Below, piece by piece: positions 15,540 through 25,173 of a stretch of 64,000 nucleotides of DNA. Numbering within the stretch: the first letter of the stretch is position 1; each line of letters begins with the position of its first letter. Location of the stretch: positions 56,442 to 120,441 of the forward strand of contig JAJPHB010000079.1 of the NCBI GenBank assembly GCA_021325525.1. Reading direction: 5' to 3'. This stretch comes from Alphaproteobacteria bacterium. Lineage in GTDB: Bacteria; Pseudomonadota; Alphaproteobacteria; ATCC43930; CGMCC-115725. Made by a program: the position numbers and the translations under genes. The notes under the pieces were generated by a model that made no database searches, was not told where the DNA came from, and saw only the letters and a program-made list of their open reading frames with translations.

Positions 15540-17237
15540 GTGGCGCTGGCGCTGATCGCCGCGGCTGCGGGCACGGCCTTCGCCCAGCTCGGCGCCGGCC
15601 AGATCCCGCCCCTTTCCTCCCCGCTCGAGCGCCTGCAGCCGGCGCCGCAGCCGAAGGCGGCGCCGCCGCTCGCACCGCCGCCGGCGGCGCCCGCGGCACC
15701 CTCCGCGGGCGGCCCGCCGGTGACGATCGCCTCCGTCGAGGTCGCCGGCGCCACCGTCTACACCGCGGCGGAGCTGGCGCCGCTCTATGCGCGTCTCATC
15801 GGCAGGACCGTGCCGCAGGGCGAGGCCGAGGAGGCGGTCCGCGCCATTCAGACCAAATACCGCAGGGACGGCTATTTCCTCACCGTCGTGCGCGGCCTGC
15901 TGGAGCCGGCGGGGACGGGCATGGCGCTGCGCATCCGGGTGGTCGAAGGCTTCATCAGCGATGTCAAGATCGAGGGCGATATCGGGCCGGCCGGAGTCCT
16001 TGCCTATCGCTATCTCCAGAAGCTGACGGCGATCCGGCCCGTCAACATCTCGGATGTCGAGCGGGCGCTGCTGCTGGTGCAGGGGATCCCGGGAGTGTCG
16101 GCGCGCGCGGTGCTGCGCCCGGGCGCCGCCGAGATCGGCGCCGTCGAGCTCGTCGCGCAAGTCGGCCGCAAGGCCTTCGGCGGAGTTGCCGATTTCGACA
16201 ATCGCGGCTCCGACTTCGCCGGCCCCGCCGAGCTGCTCGCGACCGTCTACGCCAACTCCTTCACCAGCCTCGGCGATCTGACGCAGCTCACGATCTTCAA
16301 CACGCCCTTCAACGAGGAGCAGCTCTTCGGTCAGCTCTCGAGCAGCATCTTCGTCGGCTCCGACGGGCTGAAGATCGGCGGCTATTTCGGCTCCGGCATC
16401 ACCAAGCCCGGCGGCTTCCTGCTGGCGACCGGCTATCTCGGGCGCCTCACCGTCGGCGGCATCAATGCCAGCTATCCCATCATTCGCACGCGGCCGCTGT
16501 CGCTCTACTCGAACCTCGCCTTCGACCTCTCGCGCGCCACCATCGACACGCTGGGCGCGGGCGGCGTGCGCACGCGGCAAAGCACAACCAATCTGCGCGT
16601 CCTGCGCGCCGGCGGCGCGCTCGATTTCCAGGACGACACGCTCGGCCTCGGCGAGGTCGGCGCCAACTCCTTCAGCTTCACCCTGCACAAGGGAATCGAC
16701 GGGCTCGGCGCCAGCCGCAACGACGCGCCGCTGCCGGCGCGCACCGGCAACATCATCGATTTCCTCAAATACACCGCCGAATTGACGCGGGTGCAGAACC
16801 TCTTCGACTTCCAGGACTTCCTGTTCGCCCTGAAGCTGTCGGCGGCCGGCCAGTACACGGACGACATCCTGCCGCCCAACGAGGAATTCTTCCTCGGCGG
16901 CGCCCGCTACGGCCGCGGCTATTTCAATGGCGAGGTCACAGGCGATCGGGCGATCGGCACGACCGCCGAGCTGCAGGCGAGCACGGTCACGGAAGGGCTA
17001 CTCAACGTCGGATTGCAATATTTTCTATTCTACGACCATGGCGTGGCCTGGAGCCTCGAACCCGGCGATCCGATCCGTCATGTCGAATCGGCGGGCATCG
17101 GCATCCGCGCCGATTTCACGCCGCAACTCACCGGCGAGATCGAGTTCGACCGCCGGTTCACGCGAAACCCCTCGGGCAACAACACCAACCCCGAGCGGGG
17201 CGAGGCCGTCTTCCTGCATCTGATCGGCCGGTTCTGA
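15540..17237 (+). CDS. TpsB/ShlB-family outer-membrane transporter (two-partner secretion)
   Basis: The product is 565 residues from GTG 15540. A proline/alanine-rich N-terminus precedes POTRA domains (about 60-205; ASVEVAGATVYTAAELAP, then KYRRDGYFLTVVRGLLEP), and the remainder is the beta-barrel. The conserved barrel-loop motif RGY lies near residue 459 (RYGRGYFNGEVTGD), and the protein ends in a C-terminal phenylalanine (HLIGRF), as Omp85-type barrels do. It should export the TpsA protein encoded 16 bases downstream. The start is doubtful: the frame remains open upstream to about 15450, where the translation (RRHLGQAIGGALVALAL) would give a better signal peptide, but no standard start codon exists there. 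Confidence 0.88.
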   Translation: MALALIAAAAGTAFAQLGAGQIPPLSSPLERLQPAPQPKAAPPLAPPPAAPAAPSAGGPPVTIASVEVAGATVYTAAELAPLYARLIGRTVPQGEAEEAVRAIQTKYRRDGYFLTVVRGLLEPAGTGMALRIRVVEGFISDVKIEGDIGPAGVLAYRYLQKLTAIRPVNISDVERALLLVQGIPGVSARAVLRPGAAEIGAVELVAQVGRKAFGGVADFDNRGSDFAGPAELLATVYANSFTSLGDLTQLTIFNTPFNEEQLFGQLSSSIFVGSDGLKIGGYFGSGITKPGGFLLATGYLGRLTVGGINASYPIIRTRPLSLYSNLAFDLSRATIDTLGAGGVRTRQSTTNLRVLRAGGALDFQDDTLGLGEVGANSFSFTLHKGIDGLGASRNDAPLPARTGNIIDFLKYTAELTRVQNLFDFQDFLFALKLSAAGQYTDDILPPNEEFFLGGARYGRGYFNGEVTGDRAIGTTAELQASTVTEGLLNVGLQYFLFYDHGVAWSLEPGDPIRHVESAGIGIRADFTPQLTGEIEFDRRFTRNPSGNNTNPERGEAVFLHLIGRF

Positions 17238-17253
17238 CGGCAGGACGCGGGAG

Positions 17254-20200
17254 ATGGAAGAGCAGATGAAGGTGGAGCACATGGCCAAAACGAACCTTGC
17301 CGCGCCGCGCCGGGCGCCGCGCGATACCAGGAGCGGCGCCGCATGGGCGCCGCGGCCCGCCGCACGGAGCGGCGCGACCGCCCTCGCCCTCGTCTTGCGC
17401 ACGGCGCTCTGGAGCGGCGGCGCCATCGCCCTCGCCGCACCCGCCGCCGCCAATCCGACGGGCGGCACGGTAACGGCGGGGGCGGCGACGATCAGCCAGC
17501 CCAACGCCACGACGACGCGCATCGATCAGACGACGAACAGCGCCGTCATCAATTGGCAGAGCTTCAGCATCGCCCCCAACGAGACGACGGTCTTCCAGCA
17601 GCCTTCCGCCGCGGCGATCACTCTCAACCGCGTGGTCGGCCCCGACCCTTCGGTCATCGCCGGCCATCTCCAGGCAAATGGCCGCCTCGTCCTCGTCAAC
17701 CAGAACGGCATCGCGTTCAGCAACGGCGCTCAGGTCAATGTCAACGCCCTCGTCGCGACGCCGGCCGATATCCGCGACGAGGATTTCATGGCGGGCCGCC
17801 TCATCTTCAGCAAGCCATCGCCGAAACCGGGCGCCAGCGTCACCAATGCCGGCACAATCACCGTCGCCGATCACGGCCTCGCGGCGCTGGTCGCGCCCGA
17901 TGTCGCGAATTCCGGCGTCATCAACGCGAAGCTCGGCCGCGTCGTCCTCGGCGGCAAGACGAGCTTTGCCGTCGATCTCTACGGCGACGGCCTCTTGTCC
18001 TTCGATGTCGGCAGCAAGCTCGGTGCCGCCGCCGGCGCCCCGGGCCAGGTGACGAATACGGGCCAAATCAACGCCAATGGCGGGCACGTCCTCCTCACCG
18101 CCGATGCCGCCGACGCGATCGTGACCGGCGTCGTCAATCTCGGCGGCGCGGTGAGCGCCCGCTCGGCCGAAGGCAAATCCGGCACGGTGACGGCGGATGC
18201 GGGCGCTGGCGGCAGCCTCACCGTGACGGCGGCGATCGATGCCTCGGGCAAGGGAGCGGGCGAGACCGGCGGGACGGTGAAGCTTCTGGGCGACACGGTC
18301 TCCCTCCAGCCCGGCGCCCGGGTCGATGCCTCGGGCAATGCCGGCGGCGGCACCATCCTTGTCGGCGGCAATCTCCACGGCGCCGGACCCGAGCGCAACG
18401 CTCGCACCAGTTTGGTCGCGGGCGGCGTCCTCCTCGACGCCGATGCGCTTGCCGCGGGAAAGGGCGGCACGATCGCCGTGTGGTCGGACCACCGCACCAT
18501 CGTCGCCGGAACGCTGAGCGCGCGCGGCGGCGCCGCCGGCGGCGATGGCGGCTTCATCGAAACCTCGGGGAAGGACGTGCTCGGCGTGCATGGCGCCGTG
18601 ATCGACACCACCGCGCCCCTCGGCCGCACCGGCGAGTGGCTGCTCGACCCGACCAACCTCGAAATCGCCAGCGGCGCCGCGACGGGCGGCGCCTCCTCCG
18701 TCGCCTTCGGCGACGCGACGACGGTCATCAATGACGGCGACATCAATGCCGCCGCGAGCGACGTCACGCTCGAGGCGAACAATGACATCACCGTCGATAC
18801 CGGCGTCGCGGTCAACATCGCCCATGGCCTCAGCTTGCGCGCCGGCGAAAGCATCCTCCTCAACGGCACCGCCAGCCTCGCGACGACCGGCGCCGGCCAT
18901 GTCCTCAGCCTCAGCGCCAACGATCCGGGCGGCACGGGCGGCGGCGGCACGGCGCGAATCGCGATGCAGGCCAATACGAGCCTTGCCGCCGGCGCCGGCG
19001 GCGTGCAGCTGACGCTGGCGGCGAACGGCCATTCCGCGAGTGCCGGCGATATCCAGCTCGCGAGCGTGACGACGACGAATGGCGGCGGCCTCTCGGTGGC
19101 TTCGGGCGGCACCATCGGCATCACGCAGACGGTCGGCAGCGTGCTCAGCATCGACGGCGCCAGCAGCCTGACGACGACGGGCGCCGGCGCCGTCTTGACC
19201 TTGCAGCAGGCGAACCGGTTCAACGGGCCGATCGGCATCGCCGCCTCGGGGAACGCCTCGCTTTCCAACGACGCCGCCAACGCCGCGAGCGGCGTGACGA
19301 CGCTGGCCGCAGGCACCGTCGGCGGCAACCTCGCCGTGATCTCGACGACAGGAATCGCGCAGAGCGGCGCGCTCACCGTCGCCGGAACCAGCGCCTTCAC
19401 GGCGCAGCAAGGCGGCATCGCGCTGACGCAGGGCGGCAACAAGCTCAACAAGGACGTGTCGCTCGCGACGACGGGCGGCGACGCCGCCCTCGTCAACGAT
19501 TCGGCTCATACGGCAAGCGGCGTGACGACGCTCGCGGCGAGCTCGGTCGGCGGCAATCTCGCCGTGACCTCGACGACGGGAATCGCGCAGAGCGGCGCGC
19601 TGACGGTCACCGGAACCAGCGCCTTCACGGCGCAGAAAGGCGGCGTCGCGCTGGCGCAGAGCGGCAACCAGCTCAACGGCGACATCGCCCTCGCCACGAC
19701 CGGCGGCGACGCCAGCCTCGCCAACGACGCCGTCCATACGGCGAGCGCGGTGACGACGCTCGCGGCGAGTTCGATCGGCGGCAATCTCGCCGTGACCTCA
19801 ACGACGGGGATCGCGCAGAGCGGCGCCCTGACGGTCGCCGGGACCAGCGGCTTCACGGCCGAGAATGGCGGCGTCAGCCTCGGGCAGGGCGGCAATCAGC
19901 TCAACAAGGACATCACCCTCACCGCGACGGGCGGCGACGCCACGCTCGTCAATGACGCCGCCCACACGGCGAGCGGCGTGACGACGCTTGCCGCGGGCTC
20001 GCTCGGCGGCAACCTCGCGGTGACCTCGACCACGGGCCTCGCGCAGAGCGGCGTGCTCAGCGTCGCCGGGACCAGCAGATTCACGGCGCAGAATGGCGGA
20101 ATCGCGCTGGCGCAGAGCAACAAGCTCAACAGGGACATCTCGCTCAACACCACCGGCGGCAACGCCACCCTCGTCAACGACGCGGCTCACACGGCGAGCG

Positions 20201-23200
20201 GCGTGACGACGCTCGCCGCCGGCTCCGTCGGCGGAAACCTCGCCGTGACCTCGACGACGGGCATCGCGGAGAGCGGTGTACTCACCGTCGCCGGGACCAC
20301 CAGCGTCACGGCGCAGAATGGCGGGATCGCGCTGACCCAGAGCAATCGCCTCGACCAGGACATCGCGCTCAACAGCACGGGCGGCGATGCAACGCTCGTC
20401 AACGACGCCGCCCATACGGCAAGCGGCGTCACGACCCTCGCCGCCGGCTCCGTCGGCGGCAACCTCGCGGTGACCTCGACGACGGGCCTCGCGCAGAGCG
20501 GCGTGCTCACCGTCGCCGGGACCAGCAGCTTCACGGCGCAGAATGGCGCGATTGCCCTGTCGCAGAGCAACCTCCTCGGCAAGGCTATCTCGCTCAACAC
20601 CACGAGCGGCGACGCCACGCTCGTCAATGACGCGGCCCATACGGGGAGCGGCGTGACAACGCTCGCCACCGGCTCGGTCGATGGCAATCTCAGCGTGACC
20701 TCGACCACCGGCATCACGCAGAGCGGCGCGCTAACAGTCGCCGGAACCAGCAGCTTCACGGCGCAGAATGGCGGGATCACGCTGACCCAGAGCAATCGCC
20801 TCGACCAGGACATCGCGCTCAACACCACGGGCGGCGACGCCACCCTCGTCAATGACGCGGCTCACACGGCAAGCGGCGTGACGACGCTCGCCGCCGGCTC
20901 GGTCGGCGGCAACCTCGCGGTGACCTCGACGACGGGCATCGCGCAGAGCGGCGTGCTCACCGTCGCCGGAACCAGCAGCTTCGCGGCGCAGAATGGCGGG
21001 ATCACGCTGACCCAGAGCAATCGCCTCGACAAGGACGTCTCGCTCAACACGACCGGCGGCGGCGCCACCCTCGTCAACGACGCGGCTCACACCGCGAGCG
21101 GCGTGACGACGCTCGCCGCCGGCTCGGTCGGCGGCAACCTCGCGGTGACCTCGACGACGGGCATCGCGCAGAGCGGCGCGCTCACGGTCGCCGGAACCAG
21201 CAGCTTCACCGCCGAGAACGGCGCGATCGCGCTGGGGCAAGCCAATCATCTGACCGGCGCCGTCGCGCTCGCCGCGACGGGCGGCAATGCCGTTCTCGCC
21301 AATGCGCAAGCCACCGCCCTCGCAACCGTCGCGGTCGATGGGACGCTTTCGGTGAGCGCCGCCGGCGCCCTGACGCAAGCCGGCGGAACCGCGATCACCG
21401 CGGCCGGGACGACGCTCGCCGCCGGAAGCGGGAATGACATCGCGCTCACCAATGCCGGCAACGATCTGACCCATGGCGGCGGCGCGGCCAGCCTCCTCGT
21501 CACGAGCGGCGACAACGTCACGGTCGTGAACGGCGCCGCCTTGCAGCTCGGCGGCGTCACGGCAAACGGAAATGTCTCGGTGCGGACGAGCGCCGGGACC
21601 TTGTCTCTCGCCGGCACGATCGATGCCGGGGCGGGGTCGACGATCACGGCGACTGGCGGCGGCGGCATCGCCCTCAGAGGCGCGGTGACGACCAATGCGG
21701 CAACGACGCTCGACGCCGGCGGCGGGCTTTACAATGGCGGCGGCTTCGCGCTCGCGACCGGCGACAATGCGCTGAACCTGAGCGCTGGCACCATCGTCTT
21801 CGGCGGCGCGTCGCCGGCGCTCGATGCGGGCAGCGCGACGCTGACCATAACGGCGCCGGCGGGCACCGGGATCGCGCTCGGCAGCGCGACCGGCGCCGGC
21901 GCGCCGCTCGTTCTCAGCGATGCGACGCTCGGCCAGCTCGCGGCCGCCAATCTCGTCATCAAAACCACGGGAGCCGCCGATATAAGCGCCGCCAATGTCA
22001 CGCATGGCGCGCCCACGATGAGCTTGGCCGCCGGGCGCAACATCGCCTTCTCCGGCGATTTCGCGCCGGGCGCCGGCACGCTGACGCTGACGGCGGCCGG
22101 CACCGTCGGGCAGAGCGCCGGCGTCATCTCCGCGACCAATCTCGCGGTCACGGCGGGCGGCACGGTCGCGCTCGGCGATGCCAATGCCGTCTCCAATCTC
22201 GCGATCAGCGGCCCGGGCCAGAGCGTGACCTTCGGCAGCGCCGGCAATCTCCAACTCTCTTCGGTGAGCGGCATCGCCGGGGTGACCGCAGCGACGGCAC
22301 TGCTCGCTTCGGGCGGCGCCATCACGCAGGCGGCCGGCGCCGGTCTCGACGTCACCAGCGTCGCGCTCACCGCGGGCGGCCCGGTGACGCTCGGCAATGC
22401 GAACCACGTCACCCAGCTCGCGGCGAGCGCCGCCGGCCAGAGCGTCGCCTTCACCGGCGCCGGCCCGCTGCAGATCGCATCGCTCGACGGCGTCAACGGC
22501 GCGAGCGCCGGCTCCTTGGCGCTGACGACCGGTGGCGGCCTCTCGCAAGCGGCGGGTGCGACGATCTCCGTCGGCAGCCTCTCCGGTACGATCGGCGGCG
22601 CGGTGACGCTCAGCGAGGCAAACGCGATCGGCACGCTGACCCAGTTCAGCAATACGAGCGGCGCCATCGCCATCGCCAACCAAGGAACGCTCCAGGTCGC
22701 GGGTCCCGTCGCTGCGGCCGCCGGCAACTTGTCCCTGACGACGATGGCGGGCGAGCTTCGTTTGGCCGGGACGCTCGCGGCCGGGGCGGGCGACACCATC
22801 ACGCTTACCGGCGGCGGCGGCATTCGCCTGACCGGCGCGGTGAGCGTCAACGCGCCGACGATCCTCACCGCCGCGGCGCCCGGCTATAGCGATGGCGGCT
22901 TCACCTTCGCGACGAACGGCAGCACCCTCGGCCTGACGACGCCCGCCCTCGCCTTGAGCGCCGGGCTGAACGGGCTCCCGTCCTTCGATCTCGGCGGAGC
23001 GGCGATGACGATCGCGGCGCCGGCGGGCCAGCCCCTCGATCTCGGCGCGGCAGGCGGCGGCCTCAACGTGAGCGATGGCGATCTGGGTCAGATCCTCCAT
23101 GCCGGCGGGCTGACGCTGGCGACGAGCGGCGCCGATCTCGTCGCCAGCGGCGTCACGCCGCATGCCGGCTTCACGGCGCTGACGCTGTCGTCGGGCGCAA

Positions 23201-25173
23201 ACCTCACCTTCTCGGGCGACGTCGATCTCGGTGCCGTCCCGCTGACGCTGGAGGCGAGCCAGGCCATCACGCAAACGGCCGGGACCATCGCCACGACCCA
23301 GCTCAGCGGCGTGGGCGCGACCGGCATCACGCTCGGCGACAGCAATCTCGTGGGTACGCTCGGCGCGTTGCAGAATACGGGGAGCGGCGCCCTCCTCTTC
23401 ACCAACGGGCAGAGCCTCGCCGTCACGGGCCCGATCACGTCCGCCGGTGATCTCACGGTGGCGACGAATGCGGGCACGCTCTTCCTCTCCGACACGCTGA
23501 GCGCCGGCGCCAACAACGCCATCTCGCTGAGCGGCGCCGGCGGCGTCTCTCTTACCGGCGCCACGACGACCAACGCCGCGACGACGATCATTGCCAAAGG
23601 CAGCGGCTATGCCGATCAGGGCAACAGCTTCGCGACGAACGACAAGGCGCTGACCCTCATCGCCGACAAGGCCGCCATCACCGGCTCCCTGTCGAGCGGC
23701 GCCGCGGCGATGACGATCCAATCCGTCGCGGGGCAGGGCCTCAGCGCCGGCAGCGCACCCGCGGCGCCGGCGACCCTCAATCTTGCCGACGCCGCTCTCG
23801 GCCACATCACCGCCGGCGGCCTCACCCTGGCGACGACGGGTGCGGGCGACGGTATCTTCATCAGCGGCACGGCGGCTCACCCGGGATTGGGAGACGTCAC
23901 GATCAGCGCCGTCGGTACCCTCTCTTTCGGGCCGGGCGACGCGGCGTTCGCCGGCAATCTCACCGCGAGTGCCGCCGCCATCGCCCTCGACGGCAATGTG
24001 TCGGCGCCGAACCATACTGTGCGCCTCGCCTCGGGCTCGACGATCGAGCAGACGCACGGCGGGATCGCGGCCGCGACGCTGACCGGCTCCTCGGTCGGCG
24101 AAGCCAATTTCGCCGGCAGCAACGCCGTCGCGCTCGGCGCCTTCACCGTGACGGGCCCCGGCAACTTCACCTTCAACGAGGCGGGCGCCCTCACCGTGAC
24201 CGCGCCCATCACCCTCGCCAGCGGCAATATCACGCTCAGCACCACGGCCGGCGACCTCACCATCGCGACCGACCTCGCGGCGACGGGATCGGTCAGCCTC
24301 AATTCCGGCGGCGCCCTCGCGCAAACGGCCGGCGTCATCCGCGCCGCCGCGCTTTCGGGATCCTCGGTCGGCGGCGCAAGCCTCGGCGGCGCCAACGAGG
24401 TGGCGACGCTGACCGGCTTCACCAATGCCGGCAGCGGCGACGTGACGATCGCGACCGCGGCTCCCCTTTCAGTCACCGGCGTTTATTCGGTCGCGGCGGG
24501 CAGCTTCTCGGCGACCTCCGGCGGCCCGCTGACGATCGACGGCGCGACGGCGAGCGCCGGCCAGCAGATCGTCTTCCGCTCCACGGGCGGCATCAGCCTC
24601 GCCGGCGGGGCCTTCGGCGCCCCGAGCGTCATCCTCTCGACCGATGGACGCTTCACCCAGACCGGCACCTCGAGCTTCGCTGCCGGCTATGTCGCCTTCG
24701 ATGCGACGGGCGCCCAGCTTTCGGCCTTGCAGGCCTTCGATCCGGCCGATCCGACGGCCGCGCTCGCTGCCCTGCAGACGGGCCCGGCGAACAATCCCAT
24801 CGCCATCGACACCGTCTCGGCGCCGCAGGCGACGCTGCTCCTCGCCGCCAATGCCGGCGCGATCAGCGCAGGGAACGTCACCGTCAACGCGCTCGCCATC
24901 GCCGGGATCGGCGGCTCCGCCACGATCGGCGGCACGATCGGCGGCGTGCCGGGGCAGGGCGCGGCAGCCATCGCCTTCAAGAGCGGCGCCAAGGACAATC
25001 TCTACAAGGTCAACAACTGCGCCATCGGCACGACGAACTGCATCGTCGTGCCGCGCTTCGTCATGATCTCGCCGCCGAGCTACACCAATTTCGCCCTCAT
25101 CGCGCCGGCGCGCCAGCCCGACGACCTGATTCTCCAGGCCTTCAGCGTCGGCGACGAGGACCTCGTCCAGTGA
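17254..25173 (+). CDS. TpsA: filamentous-haemagglutinin-family exoprotein with tandem repeats
   Basis: The product is 2639 residues. An extended basic N-terminus and signal peptide end near residue 66 (APAAANPTGG). The two-partner secretion domain follows (about 67-310), with NQNGIAFSNG near 149 corresponding to the NPNGI motif. Residues about 665-1345 are tandem repeats of 75-76 residues (core GVTTLAAGSVGGNLAVTSTT). The rest is a glycine/threonine-rich beta-helix-like region. The only cysteines I see are C2589 and C2596, near the C-terminus. TpsB (15540) is the expected exporter. ATG codons at 17266 and 17281 are alternative starts. Likely a surface adhesin or secreted exoprotein; the ligand is unknown. 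Confidence 0.92.
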   Translation: MEEQMKVEHMAKTNLAAPRRAPRDTRSGAAWAPRPAARSGATALALVLRTALWSGGAIALAAPAAANPTGGTVTAGAATISQPNATTTRIDQTTNSAVINWQSFSIAPNETTVFQQPSAAAITLNRVVGPDPSVIAGHLQANGRLVLVNQNGIAFSNGAQVNVNALVATPADIRDEDFMAGRLIFSKPSPKPGASVTNAGTITVADHGLAALVAPDVANSGVINAKLGRVVLGGKTSFAVDLYGDGLLSFDVGSKLGAAAGAPGQVTNTGQINANGGHVLLTADAADAIVTGVVNLGGAVSARSAEGKSGTVTADAGAGGSLTVTAAIDASGKGAGETGGTVKLLGDTVSLQPGARVDASGNAGGGTILVGGNLHGAGPERNARTSLVAGGVLLDADALAAGKGGTIAVWSDHRTIVAGTLSARGGAAGGDGGFIETSGKDVLGVHGAVIDTTAPLGRTGEWLLDPTNLEIASGAATGGASSVAFGDATTVINDGDINAAASDVTLEANNDITVDTGVAVNIAHGLSLRAGESILLNGTASLATTGAGHVLSLSANDPGGTGGGGTARIAMQANTSLAAGAGGVQLTLAANGHSASAGDIQLASVTTTNGGGLSVASGGTIGITQTVGSVLSIDGASSLTTTGAGAVLTLQQANRFNGPIGIAASGNASLSNDAANAASGVTTLAAGTVGGNLAVISTTGIAQSGALTVAGTSAFTAQQGGIALTQGGNKLNKDVSLATTGGDAALVNDSAHTASGVTTLAASSVGGNLAVTSTTGIAQSGALTVTGTSAFTAQKGGVALAQSGNQLNGDIALATTGGDASLANDAVHTASAVTTLAASSIGGNLAVTSTTGIAQSGALTVAGTSGFTAENGGVSLGQGGNQLNKDITLTATGGDATLVNDAAHTASGVTTLAAGSLGGNLAVTSTTGLAQSGVLSVAGTSRFTAQNGGIALAQSNKLNRDISLNTTGGNATLVNDAAHTASGVTTLAAGSVGGNLAVTSTTGIAESGVLTVAGTTSVTAQNGGIALTQSNRLDQDIALNSTGGDATLVNDAAHTASGVTTLAAGSVGGNLAVTSTTGLAQSGVLTVAGTSSFTAQNGAIALSQSNLLGKAISLNTTSGDATLVNDAAHTGSGVTTLATGSVDGNLSVTSTTGITQSGALTVAGTSSFTAQNGGITLTQSNRLDQDIALNTTGGDATLVNDAAHTASGVTTLAAGSVGGNLAVTSTTGIAQSGVLTVAGTSSFAAQNGGITLTQSNRLDKDVSLNTTGGGATLVNDAAHTASGVTTLAAGSVGGNLAVTSTTGIAQSGALTVAGTSSFTAENGAIALGQANHLTGAVALAATGGNAVLANAQATALATVAVDGTLSVSAAGALTQAGGTAITAAGTTLAAGSGNDIALTNAGNDLTHGGGAASLLVTSGDNVTVVNGAALQLGGVTANGNVSVRTSAGTLSLAGTIDAGAGSTITATGGGGIALRGAVTTNAATTLDAGGGLYNGGGFALATGDNALNLSAGTIVFGGASPALDAGSATLTITAPAGTGIALGSATGAGAPLVLSDATLGQLAAANLVIKTTGAADISAANVTHGAPTMSLAAGRNIAFSGDFAPGAGTLTLTAAGTVGQSAGVISATNLAVTAGGTVALGDANAVSNLAISGPGQSVTFGSAGNLQLSSVSGIAGVTAATALLASGGAITQAAGAGLDVTSVALTAGGPVTLGNANHVTQLAASAAGQSVAFTGAGPLQIASLDGVNGASAGSLALTTGGGLSQAAGATISVGSLSGTIGGAVTLSEANAIGTLTQFSNTSGAIAIANQGTLQVAGPVAAAAGNLSLTTMAGELRLAGTLAAGAGDTITLTGGGGIRLTGAVSVNAPTILTAAAPGYSDGGFTFATNGSTLGLTTPALALSAGLNGLPSFDLGGAAMTIAAPAGQPLDLGAAGGGLNVSDGDLGQILHAGGLTLATSGADLVASGVTPHAGFTALTLSSGANLTFSGDVDLGAVPLTLEASQAITQTAGTIATTQLSGVGATGITLGDSNLVGTLGALQNTGSGALLFTNGQSLAVTGPITSAGDLTVATNAGTLFLSDTLSAGANNAISLSGAGGVSLTGATTTNAATTIIAKGSGYADQGNSFATNDKALTLIADKAAITGSLSSGAAAMTIQSVAGQGLSAGSAPAAPATLNLADAALGHITAGGLTLATTGAGDGIFISGTAAHPGLGDVTISAVGTLSFGPGDAAFAGNLTASAAAIALDGNVSAPNHTVRLASGSTIEQTHGGIAAATLTGSSVGEANFAGSNAVALGAFTVTGPGNFTFNEAGALTVTAPITLASGNITLSTTAGDLTIATDLAATGSVSLNSGGALAQTAGVIRAAALSGSSVGGASLGGANEVATLTGFTNAGSGDVTIATAAPLSVTGVYSVAAGSFSATSGGPLTIDGATASAGQQIVFRSTGGISLAGGAFGAPSVILSTDGRFTQTGTSSFAAGYVAFDATGAQLSALQAFDPADPTAALAALQTGPANNPIAIDTVSAPQATLLLAANAGAISAGNVTVNALAIAGIGGSATIGGTIGGVPGQGAAAIAFKSGAKDNLYKVNNCAIGTTNCIVVPRFVMISPPSYTNFALIAPARQPDDLILQAFSVGDEDLVQ
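19246..21300 (+). repeat. Tandem 228/225-bp coding repeats in tpsA
   Basis: Equivalent points of successive units fall at 19246, 19474, 19702, 19930, 20155, 20380, 20605, 20830, 21055 and 21280. The first three intervals are 228 bases and the next six are 225. The one-codon difference is in the segment reading QGGNKLNKD or QSGNQLNGD in early units and QSNRLDQD or QSNKLNRD in later ones. Units from 20155 onward are nearly identical over long stretches. The last unit decays after 21230. This is a protein repeat, not a CRISPR or IS element. Confidence 0.95.

Noticed and set aside
15434..17269. Alternative plus-strand frame of about 610 codons over tpsB.
   Set aside because: It overlaps the clear TpsB frame and encodes only Arg/Gly-rich sequence without POTRA or barrel motifs.
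19246..21300. Regular repeats that could suggest a CRISPR array.
   Set aside because: The whole 225-228 base unit repeats, without unique spacers, and it is in frame within an exoprotein.
20731..24324. Very long open frame (about 1200 codons) on the minus strand across tpsA.
   Set aside because: It is an Arg/Ala-rich antisense shadow caused by high GC and the strong codon pattern of tpsA; it has no ribosome site and no recognisable domain.
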